Shown in pieces: positions 1-7,290 of a DNA stretch of 14,493 bases (position 1 is its first letter; each line of letters opens with the position of its first letter). A program made the translations under genes and the position numbers. Source of the stretch: UBA1413 sp964349885 (lineage in GTDB: Bacteria; Bacteroidota; Bacteroidia; Bacteroidales; Prolixibacteraceae); NCBI GenBank assembly GCA_964349885.1, contig CAYGIQ010000061.1:1-14493 (forward strand), in the 5' to 3' direction. The notes under the pieces were generated by a model that made no database searches, was not told where the DNA came from, and saw only the letters and a list, made by a program, of their open reading frames with translations.

Positions 1-84
1 TTACAGTATACTTCCAATCCTCATTACTTAATTTTTCCTTGATGTATTAACCATCATTCCTGTTTATTAATCTCATTATTCTGT

Positions 85-1998
85 ATGTATACCATAGAAG
101 AGCTCAACAAAAAGCTATTGCCCGAATTGCGTGAAATCGGCAGGGAGCTGAACGTCAAACGGATTGAGTCGTACAAAAAGCAAGAACTTATTTATAAAAT
201 TCTGGATCTCCAGTCGGTGGGTACTCCGGTAAACTCTGGTGACTCGGAAGTTTCCAAACCCAAGCCCACCATAGTTAAAAAGGAGGTGTCCGTTCGGGAT
301 TCTTCTCCTGAAGTACGTGAAGGTGCCACCAAAATCCCTGGAAAAAGGGGAAGGAAACCCAAACAACCCGTTGCGCCCCGGAAACCAGAGATTGTGCAGC
401 CTGCTGCACAGACTGAAGCGCCAGCCGACCGTCCTCAGGGACAATCGCGCCGCGAGCAGCTGAAATCGATTATTCGGGAATTTTCGAAAGACCGTGAAAG
501 AGGAGATGCTCCCGACGAGCAGACTACTTCGACCCCGGCTATACCCGTTACCGGTTCTGATGAGCCCAAACGATTGTTGCCTAAACCATTGATTACAAGA
601 AGTGAAAAGGGAACCTCGGAATCGACAGAACGGAAAGAACAACGTCCGTTGACAGGGGGAGAAACAGCCTCAGATAATCAAAGGACCGAGAAGGCCGACG
701 AAGGTGGCCGCCAACAGCAGACAGGATTTCAGCGCAAGCTGGGCAAGCCTGAATGGCAGTTAAAGCGTGAACAAAATAAAAATCGTCCTGCCGAGAAAAA
801 CAACATCGAGGGTCAGCCTGAAAAAACCTCTGAGCGCCAGCCCGAAAAGCCAGTTTTTGACAAGAATTATGAATTCGATGGCATCATTGCAAATGCTGGT
901 GTGCTTGAAATCATGCCTGAAGGTTATGGTTTCCTCCGTTCGGCCGATTTTAATTACCTGAGTTCTCCTGATGATATTTATGTTTCGCAGTCGCAAATAA
1001 AGCTTTTTGGCTTAAAAACCGGCGATACGATCAAAGGTACGATACGGCCACCCAAAGAGGGTGAAAAATATTTTCCGTTGATTAAAGTGAATGAAATCAA
1101 TGGACGCACCCCCGAATACATTCGCGACCGTTTGCCTTTCGACCATTTAACACCCCTGTTCCCGAATGAGAAATTCGAATTAACGGGTAAAGGAAACGAC
1201 ACAATAGCCACCCGCATTGTTGATATGTTTGCACCCATCGGTAAGGGTCAACGTGGACTTATAGTGGCACAGCCGAAGACAGGTAAAACTGTACTTCTGA
1301 AAGAGATTGCAAACGCTATTTCTGCAAACCATCCTGAAGTCTATATGATTGTACTGCTAATCGATGAGCGACCTGAAGAGGTTACCGATATGGCTAGGAG
1401 TGTAAACGCTGAGGTGGTTTCATCTACCTTCGATGAACCCGCTGAACGGCATGTAAAGGTTGCCGGCATGGTGCTCGAGAAGGCCAAAAGATTGGTCGAA
1501 TGTGGCCATGATGTGGTAATACTGCTCGACTCAATTACCCGGTTGGCAAGGGCCTATAATACGGTTCAACCTGCTTCTGGGAAGGTGTTGTCGGGGGGTG
1601 TGGATGCCAATGCTCTGCAAAAACCCAAGCGCTTTTTTGGCGCTGCCCGTAACATTGAGGAGGGTGGATCGCTCACCATTCTGGCCACAGCACTAACGGA
1701 GACCGGCTCCAAGATGGATGAAGTTATTTTTGAGGAATTCAAAGGCACTGGTAACATGGAGCTTCAGCTCGATCGCCGACTTTCTAACAAGCGCATCTTC
1801 CCATCGGTCGATATCCCAGCCTCAAGTACCCGTCGTGAGGATCTCCTATTGCCAAAATATATGCTCGATAAAATGTGGATACTCAGAAACTACCTGGGAG
1901 GTATGAACTCTTTGGAGGCAATGGAGTTTATCAAAGACCGTCTCATGAAGACCCGTTCCATTGAGGAGTTTCTCATTTCAATGAATGCCGATTCATAA
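85..1998 (+). CDS. rho: Transcription termination factor Rho with long N-terminal disordered insertion
   Basis: Hexameric RNA-dependent ATPase/helicase that ends transcription of untranslated RNA in the cytoplasm. The 637-residue protein is much longer than E. coli Rho (419). Residues about 3-45 form the Rho N-terminal helical domain. Residues about 48-262 are a hydrophilic stretch rich in K, E, R, Q, P, S and T with no sign of a fold. Residues about 268-340 are the cold-shock-like RNA-binding domain (EGYGFLRS). The ATPase core follows: Walker A AQPKTGKT at 395-402, Walker B VVILLD ending at D482, then SITRLARAYN, the SGGVDANALQKPKRFFGAARN loop region (nearly identical to E. coli) and GTGNMELQLDR. 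The ATG at 85 gives the complete N-terminal domain; no Shine-Dalgarno is visible, as is usual in Bacteroidota. No clear promoter was seen in the 84 bases upstream. A strong intrinsic terminator follows. Identification is certain; the role of the insertion is inferred. Confidence 0.98.
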   Translation: MYTIEELNKKLLPELREIGRELNVKRIESYKKQELIYKILDLQSVGTPVNSGDSEVSKPKPTIVKKEVSVRDSSPEVREGATKIPGKRGRKPKQPVAPRKPEIVQPAAQTEAPADRPQGQSRREQLKSIIREFSKDRERGDAPDEQTTSTPAIPVTGSDEPKRLLPKPLITRSEKGTSESTERKEQRPLTGGETASDNQRTEKADEGGRQQQTGFQRKLGKPEWQLKREQNKNRPAEKNNIEGQPEKTSERQPEKPVFDKNYEFDGIIANAGVLEIMPEGYGFLRSADFNYLSSPDDIYVSQSQIKLFGLKTGDTIKGTIRPPKEGEKYFPLIKVNEINGRTPEYIRDRLPFDHLTPLFPNEKFELTGKGNDTIATRIVDMFAPIGKGQRGLIVAQPKTGKTVLLKEIANAISANHPEVYMIVLLIDERPEEVTDMARSVNAEVVSSTFDEPAERHVKVAGMVLEKAKRLVECGHDVVILLDSITRLARAYNTVQPASGKVLSGGVDANALQKPKRFFGAARNIEEGGSLTILATALTETGSKMDEVIFEEFKGTGNMELQLDRRLSNKRIFPSVDIPASSTRREDLLLPKYMLDKMWILRNYLGGMNSLEAMEFIKDRLMKTRSIEEFLISMNADS

Positions 1999-2097
1999 TC
2001 TATAAGGTAGAAGCTAGATCCAACCCAGGTTACTATTTTTTATTGTTGGATTCAAAAATATGTATGATTCCCGGCCTCTGTCCGGCGAATTATGTAA

Positions 2098-2135
2098 AAG
2101 GCCACCTCAGCAATGGGGTGGCCTTCTACTTTTTA
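2098..2135 (+). terminator. Intrinsic terminator of rho
   Basis: The arms 2098-2106 (AAGGCCACC) and 2117-2125 (GGTGGCCTT) pair perfectly over 9 bp. T-G and C-G pairs extend the stem to 11 bp around a 6-base loop. A T-rich tail (CTACTTTTTAT) follows. It lies 100 bases after the rho stop codon, so the ATPase gene downstream probably needs its own promoter. Confidence 0.85.
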
Positions 2136-2187
2136 TGAAGGAGTTTTAAAGTAGCTATTAATAAGGGTAATAATATCTGAATATCGC

Positions 2188-2209
2188 TATTGTATTCTCG
2201 AGATGTCAA
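2188..2209 (+). repeat. Imperfect direct repeat, copy 1
   Basis: This 22-base unit matches the copy at 2269-2290 at 19 of 22 positions; both end in AGATGTCAA. The copies are 81 bases apart start to start, between the rho terminator and the ATPase start. They could be paired operator sites or a chance or decayed duplication. No function is known. Confidence 0.5.
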
Positions 2210-2268
2210 TTTTTATGACATTAATCATATCTTATTTTTACTAATTATAAATTACATAAAAAAAGGGT

Positions 2269-2290
2269 TATTGCAATCTCAAGATGTCAA
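2269..2290 (+). repeat. Imperfect direct repeat, copy 2
   Basis: Second copy of the 22-base unit at 2188-2209 (three mismatches). It ends 45 bases before the proposed TTG start of the ATPase gene and 18 bases before a possible -7 element at 2309-2316, a position compatible with regulator binding. Confidence 0.5.
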
Positions 2291-2335
2291 AAAATTCCCG
2301 AAAGTAACTATTTTTGTTACGAAACATTTCAAAAT

Positions 2336-3517
2336 TTGGCATTGGATTTCCTACACAATACCCACGCTTCGCTCCTCGAAACTTCCGACACAACACTGGA
2401 GCGGGAGTTGCTTCGACTAATCGACTGGAACCACCCTCTCATTTGTATCAAAGGGTTTAGGGGAGTAGGGAAAACTACTTTTTTGCTCGATCATATCAGA
2501 GCTACCTATGGCAACGAGCGGTCTGTGCTCTATCTTAACCTCAACAACTTTTACTTCACCAAGCGCAAAATATACTCGTTTGCTGATGAGTTCTCGAAAC
2601 GGGGAGGCAAAGTTCTTTTTTTAGACCAAATCAATAAGTACCCTGAATGGTCGAGTGAATTGCGCAAGTGCCACGACGAGATACCGGGGCTTAAAATTGT
2701 ATTTACTGCCTCACCTGTGTTGCGGGTTTCCGATGAGAACCCCGATCTTAAGGGCATTGTGAAGGTTTACCATCTCGACGGCTTATCGTTTCGGGAGTAT
2801 TTAAATTTTCGAACCAACAGTCGTTTCCCTGTGCACACGCTAGACGAGATATTGACCGACCATCATGAGATTGCCCGCTCGATTGTAGATACCGTAAAGC
2901 CACTGGCATATTTTAGCGACTATCTGCGCAATGGCTATTATCCCTATTTCCGGGAATCGATCAATTTTTACGACGTTAACCTGCTTAAGAATGTCAATCT
3001 TGCACTTGAAATCGACATTCCATATATCAATCAGGTAGAACTAAAATATTTGTCGAAGCTTCGTAAGCTGCTGTACATCATTGCCTCAGAAACCCCTTTC
3101 ACCCCTAATGTCAGCAAGTTGGCTGCTGCTATAGAGACCTCCCGTGCCACTGTGATGAATTACCTTAAGTATCTTCGAAATGCTAGGCTCATTCAGTTGC
3201 TTTACAGCAATGGCCATGAGGATGAGGCTAAAAAACCCGACAGGGTTTATATGAACAACACCAACCTGCTGTATACCATTATGCCCGAAAATACCGATTC
3301 TATCAATCTTAGGCATACCTTCTTTTACAATCAGGTCGCCAGTCGGCATCAGGTCCGTAGTTCCACAGTAGCCGATTTCCAGGTCGATCACCGCTACGAA
3401 TTTCAAGTGGGTGGTCGCAAAGTTGAACCTTCGAAGGGCGTTTTTGCTGCTGCCGATATGATTGAAACCGGCGAAGGCAATAAAATACCCTTATGGCTAT
3501 TTGGATTCTTGTATTAA
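2336..3517 (+). CDS. P-loop AAA ATPase of the Bacteroidota AAA_14/DUF4143-like type, with altered catalytic motifs
   Basis: 393 residues. This is a common Bacteroidota family of unknown function: an AAA ATPase domain, a helical/winged-helix part, and a C-terminal DUF4143-like domain. Walker A GFRGVGKTT is intact (K46). The Walker B strand reads LFLDQINKYP (D97, Q98), where I recall LFLDE(V/I)HKYP. Sensor region TASP (124-127) stands where TGSS is usual, and DLKGIV (137-142) where DLSRRA is usual. LDGLSFREYL (147-156) is conserved. Residues about 245-285 resemble a helix-turn-helix (TPNVSKLAAAIETSRATVMNYLKYL). The C-terminus GNKIPLWLFGFLY is the family signature. The start is taken at TTG 2336 because no in-frame ATG exists upstream after the stop at 2222, and the family's IDWN...KG motif lies at the usual distance from the N-terminus. 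The length is near normal and there is no frameshift. ATP may bind but hydrolysis is doubtful; this is inferred from remembered consensus. Confidence 0.85.
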   Translation: MALDFLHNTHASLLETSDTTLERELLRLIDWNHPLICIKGFRGVGKTTFLLDHIRATYGNERSVLYLNLNNFYFTKRKIYSFADEFSKRGGKVLFLDQINKYPEWSSELRKCHDEIPGLKIVFTASPVLRVSDENPDLKGIVKVYHLDGLSFREYLNFRTNSRFPVHTLDEILTDHHEIARSIVDTVKPLAYFSDYLRNGYYPYFRESINFYDVNLLKNVNLALEIDIPYINQVELKYLSKLRKLLYIIASETPFTPNVSKLAAAIETSRATVMNYLKYLRNARLIQLLYSNGHEDEAKKPDRVYMNNTNLLYTIMPENTDSINLRHTFFYNQVASRHQVRSSTVADFQVDHRYEFQVGGRKVEPSKGVFAAADMIETGEGNKIPLWLFGFLY

Positions 3518-3561
3518 AAATCATTTGAATAAAAAATAAAATATACCTAATCACTTGAGTT

Positions 3562-6500
3562 ATGTCGAAAGAAAAGAAGTTCATTACGTGTGATGGTAAC
3601 TATGCTGCTGCGCACATAAGTTACATGTTTAGTGAGGTAGCTTGTATTTATCCTATTACGCCATCGTCGAATATGGCTGAATATGTGGATGAATGGGCTG
3701 CCGACGGGAAGAAGAATATGTTCGGCCGTCCGATCCGATTGGCTGAAATGCAGAGCGAAGGTGGTGCTGCAGGCGCAGTGCATGGTGCGCTGCAGTCGGG
3801 TGCCCTCACTACAACCTACACTGCTTCGCAAGGCTTGTTGCTCATGATTCCGAACATGTATAAAATTGCCGGAGAACTGCTTCCTACGGTATTTCATGTC
3901 AGTGCGAGGGCTCTTGCCGGTCACGCTTTATCGATCTTCGGTGATCATAGCGACGTTTATGCTGCCCGCCAAACCGGGTTCGCACTTTTGGCTGCCGGTT
4001 CTGTTCAGGAAGAGATGGATTTGGCCGGAGTGTCCCATCTCTCAACGCTAAAGTCGCGTGTTCCTTTCCTTTCCTTTTTCGATGGCTTCCGTACATCTCA
4101 CGAGGTGCAAAAGATTGAAGCTCTTAGCGTTGAGCAATTAAAACCTCTTGTCGATATGCAGGCTATTCAGGATTTTCGCGACCGGGCCATCAATCCGGAG
4201 CATCCTGTTACCCGTGGTACAGCACAAAACCCCGAAATCTTTTTTCAGGCCAAAGAGGCTTCGAACCGTTTTTACGATGCAGTTCCCGACATCGTAGAGC
4301 ACTATATGCAGGAGATTGGAAAAATTTCCGGAAGAACCTACCATCCATTTACCTACTATGGTGCCCCTGATGCCGAAAACATCATTATTGCCATGGGTTC
4401 TGTTACGGAAACCATTCGCGAAACCATCGACTACCTTGCCACCAAGGGGAAAAAAGTTGGTTTGCTCGTGGTACATCTTTTCCGCCCATTTTCTGCTGAA
4501 TACTTCTTTAGGGTTTTTCCAAAATCGGTGAAACGTATTGCTGTTCTCGACAGGGCTAAAGAACCAGGTTCTGAAGGTGAACCGCTCCTGCTCGATGTAA
4601 AATCAATTTTTTACGGAAAAACCAATGCTCCTGTTATTGTGGGCGGTCGATACGGACTTGGCTCCAAAGATACCACGCCCTCGCAGATCCTTAGTGTTTA
4701 TGAGAATCTGGAAATGAACGAGCCTAAGACCGACTTTACCATCGGGATTATCGATGATGTTACTTTCAAGTCACTTCCACTTAAGGAGGAGATCGATATA
4801 TCTCCGGCGGGTACTTACCAAGCTAAGTTCTATGGGTTGGGATCGGATGGTACCGTGGGTGCCAATAAAAATTCGATTAAAATTATTGGGGAGGCTACCG
4901 ATAAATATTGTCAGGGTTATTTTCAGTACGACTCCAAAAAGTCGGGTGGTTTTACCTGCTCGCACTTAAGATTTGGCGATGTGCCCATTCGCTCTACCTA
5001 TTTGGTCACCAATCCTGATTTTGTTGCTTGTCATGTTCCTACTTACGTGCGTCTTTACGATGTGTTTAAAGGCCTAAAAAAGGGTGGTTCCTTCCTTCTT
5101 AACTCTGTTCGCGATGCAGAGGAGACCAAAAAGCAACTGCCCGACCATATGAAAAAATATATGGCCGACAATGAAATCAACTTTTACATCATCAATGGTA
5201 CCAAATTGGGTGAGGATTTAGGACTTGGAAACCGCACCAATACAATTATGCAGGCTGCATTTTTCAAGATAACAGGAGTAATCCCCTACGAGCTTGCCAT
5301 AAAAGAGATGAAAAGTGCCATTGTTAAATCGTACGGAAACAAAGGCGAACAGATTGTGAACATGAACTTTGCAGCCGTCGATGCCGGTGGTTTGCATGTC
5401 GAAAAAGTTGAGGTTCCCACCGAATGGAAGAAAATTAAACTTGTCGGTGCAGAAAATGACGAGTCGGCCCGTCCGGCCTATATCGCCAACTTTGTGGATG
5501 TAATCAATGGTCAGAAAGGCGATTCACTTCCCGTATCGGTATTTACCGGATACGAAGATGGAACCTTTATGGCCGGAACCTCTGAATACGAAAAACGTGG
5601 CATTGCCGTAACTGTTCCAGAATGGTTGCCAGACAATTGTATTCAGTGTAACCAGTGTGCATATGTTTGTCCTCATGCTGCCATCCGTCCATTCCTGCTT
5701 TCAGAAGAGGAGGCTGCCAAAGTTCCAACAGGGGTCGAATTGCGCGATGCAACGCCGGCAAAAACTTTCCCTGGTCTGCAGTTCAGGATTCAGGTAAGTA
5801 TACTCGACTGTACCGGTTGTGGTAACTGTGCCGATGTTTGTCCTTCTAAGGAAAAATCATTGGTTATGAACCCAATCGATTCACAACAGGCCGAAATTGG
5901 CAATTGGGAGTACATGGTGAAAAAGGTGAAAACCAAATCGAACCTGCCCGACAAAATGTCGAATGTTAAAAATTCGCAGTTTACCCAACCTCTGTTTGAG
6001 TTCTCGGGTGCTTGTGCTGGTTGCGGTGAAACGCCCCATATTAAACTTGTTACCCAACTGTTTGGTGAACGTATGATGGTAGCCAATGCTACTGGATGTT
6101 CCTCTATTTATGGCGGTTCTGCACCTGCAACTCCCTACCGTAAGAACAGCGATAGTGGTCGCGGACCAGCGTGGGCGAACTCTTTGTTCGAAGACAATGC
6201 CGAATATGGTTTTGGAATGGTAGAGGGGGTTCAGTCTCAAAGGGACCGTATATCTATGGTAATGCAAGATGCGCTTTCCGCTGGTGTAAGTGCCGAGGTT
6301 AAAGATGCCTTCGAAAAATGGCTCGAGACCAAGGATGATGCTAAGGTAACTGAGGAAAATTCCAACCGGGTGATTGAGGTGTTGAAAGGCAATTCGGCCG
6401 AATATGCCAAAATCATCATGTCGTTGAAACAATATCTGATTAAAAAATCGATCTGGGTAATTGGGGGTGATGGATGGGCATACGATATCGGATTTGGTGG

Positions 6501-7113
6501 TCTCGACCATGTACTTGCTAGCGGTCAGGATATCAATGTTCTGGTGGTCGATACGGAAGTATATTCCAATACTGGCGGCCAGTCGTCGAAATCAACCCCA
6601 ACTGGTGCAGTAGCTAAGTTCGCTGCCTCTGGGAAAAAGGTCCGCAAGAAAGATTTGGGTGCCATGCTCATGTCGTATGGTTACATTTACGTTGCTCAGG
6701 TAGCAATGGGTGCCAATCAAGCTCAATACCTCAAAGCCATCAGAGAGGCTGAAGAGTATCCCGGACCATCCATCGTTATTGCCTACTCACCATGTATTGC
6801 ACACGGCCTTCGCACCAGCATGGGGCAAACCCAGGAGGAGATGAAACGTGCAGTTGAGTCTGGATACTGGACACTCTATCGCTTTGACCCACGTCGTGAG
6901 GCCGAAGGCAAGAACCCGTTCCAGCTTGACTCGAAAGCACCCGATTTTCAGAAATTTCAGGGATTCCTTGACGGCGAAGTCCGCTACACATCGCTCAAAA
7001 AGTCATTCCCTGAAAATGCGGTTAAACTTTTTGCGCTTGCCGAAGAGGATGCCAAATGGCGATACAACTACTACAAGCGTCTCTCTTCAATGGAATACGA
7101 AACGCAGCAATAG
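3562..7113 (+). CDS. nifJ: Pyruvate:ferredoxin (flavodoxin) oxidoreductase, single-subunit
   Basis: Cytoplasmic enzyme that oxidises pyruvate with CoA to acetyl-CoA and CO2 and passes two electrons to ferredoxin or flavodoxin. At 1183 residues it has the usual length of the fused NifJ/PFOR form. The N-terminus carries the pyrimidine-binding domain (YPITPSSNMAEY near residue 31). A ferredoxin domain has two 4Fe-4S motifs: C693, C696, C699, C703 and C750, C753, C756, C760. The TPP domain begins at CAGCGE (C818, C821), continues with ATGCSS (C846) and closes with C1078 in YSPCIAHG; these four match the proximal-cluster ligands known from Desulfovibrio PFOR. GDGWAYDIG (969-977) and YSNTGGQ form the TPP/Mg site. 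The ATG at 3562 is 44 bases after the ATPase stop, without a Shine-Dalgarno. All catalytic motifs are intact. The adjacent hydrogenase operon suggests a shared role in fermentative electron disposal. Confidence 0.98.
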   Translation: MSKEKKFITCDGNYAAAHISYMFSEVACIYPITPSSNMAEYVDEWAADGKKNMFGRPIRLAEMQSEGGAAGAVHGALQSGALTTTYTASQGLLLMIPNMYKIAGELLPTVFHVSARALAGHALSIFGDHSDVYAARQTGFALLAAGSVQEEMDLAGVSHLSTLKSRVPFLSFFDGFRTSHEVQKIEALSVEQLKPLVDMQAIQDFRDRAINPEHPVTRGTAQNPEIFFQAKEASNRFYDAVPDIVEHYMQEIGKISGRTYHPFTYYGAPDAENIIIAMGSVTETIRETIDYLATKGKKVGLLVVHLFRPFSAEYFFRVFPKSVKRIAVLDRAKEPGSEGEPLLLDVKSIFYGKTNAPVIVGGRYGLGSKDTTPSQILSVYENLEMNEPKTDFTIGIIDDVTFKSLPLKEEIDISPAGTYQAKFYGLGSDGTVGANKNSIKIIGEATDKYCQGYFQYDSKKSGGFTCSHLRFGDVPIRSTYLVTNPDFVACHVPTYVRLYDVFKGLKKGGSFLLNSVRDAEETKKQLPDHMKKYMADNEINFYIINGTKLGEDLGLGNRTNTIMQAAFFKITGVIPYELAIKEMKSAIVKSYGNKGEQIVNMNFAAVDAGGLHVEKVEVPTEWKKIKLVGAENDESARPAYIANFVDVINGQKGDSLPVSVFTGYEDGTFMAGTSEYEKRGIAVTVPEWLPDNCIQCNQCAYVCPHAAIRPFLLSEEEAAKVPTGVELRDATPAKTFPGLQFRIQVSILDCTGCGNCADVCPSKEKSLVMNPIDSQQAEIGNWEYMVKKVKTKSNLPDKMSNVKNSQFTQPLFEFSGACAGCGETPHIKLVTQLFGERMMVANATGCSSIYGGSAPATPYRKNSDSGRGPAWANSLFEDNAEYGFGMVEGVQSQRDRISMVMQDALSAGVSAEVKDAFEKWLETKDDAKVTEENSNRVIEVLKGNSAEYAKIIMSLKQYLIKKSIWVIGGDGWAYDIGFGGLDHVLASGQDINVLVVDTEVYSNTGGQSSKSTPTGAVAKFAASGKKVRKKDLGAMLMSYGYIYVAQVAMGANQAQYLKAIREAEEYPGPSIVIAYSPCIAHGLRTSMGQTQEEMKRAVESGYWTLYRFDPRREAEGKNPFQLDSKAPDFQKFQGFLDGEVRYTSLKKSFPENAVKLFALAEEDAKWRYNYYKRLSSMEYETQQ

Positions 7114-7163
7114 TGGTTTGAACTGAAGTTCCAACGCAGTGAATAACTCCACTGCATGCTTAT

Positions 7164-7203
7164 AAAATGCCGGAAAGGGAAATTGAACCTTTTCCGGCAT
7201 TTT
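7164..7203. terminator. Long hairpin terminator between convergent genes, probably bidirectional
   Basis: The arms 7164-7176 (AAAATGCCGGAAA) and 7191-7203 pair perfectly over 13 bp, and three further pairs (G-T, G-C, G-C) leave an 8-base loop. Each arm begins or ends in A/T runs, so an RNA from either strand would have a stem followed by U residues. It lies 50 bases after the nifJ stop and about 90 bases beyond the stop of the convergent symporter gene. The rest of the gap (to 7290) shows nothing recognisable. Confidence 0.85.
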
Positions 7204-7290
7204 CGTTGTTTCCACAATGTAGAATTTGTGCAGTGGAATTGCAGCGTCTTTGTGTTTTTGAAGGAATAATTTGCGTTGATTGCAGATGTG

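Larger units (their letters stand above)
1999..2335. other. AT-rich intergenic region between rho and the ATPase gene
   Basis: This 337-base stretch holds the rho terminator (2098-2135) and a pair of imperfect direct repeats (2188-2209 and 2269-2290). It also has a candidate Bacteroidota -7 element TATTTTTG at 2309-2316 (consensus TAnnTTTG), but no TTTG box lies at the expected distance upstream of it. The sequence after about 2136 is strongly AT-rich. A reading frame continuous with the ATPase gene is open back to a TAA at 2222-2224 but contains no ATG. I see no RNA gene or convincing small protein here. Confidence 0.6.

Noticed and set aside
2190..2420. A 76-codon frame starting at TTG in the rho-ATPase gap and running into the ATPase gene.
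   Set aside because: It overlaps the well-supported ATPase coding region in another frame and has no recognisable features; its upstream part is only AT-rich intergenic sequence.
3521..3561. A possible Bacteroidota promoter (TTTG at 3524-3527) before nifJ.
   Set aside because: No TAnnTTTG-like -7 element follows at a suitable distance; the 44-base gap gives no firm evidence.
5881..6510. A 209-codon open frame antisense to nifJ.
   Set aside because: It lies wholly opposite the conserved TPP and Fe-S region of nifJ and shows no domain or start signal; it follows from codon bias on the coding strand. Similar antisense frames opposite rho and hydA were dismissed for the same reason.
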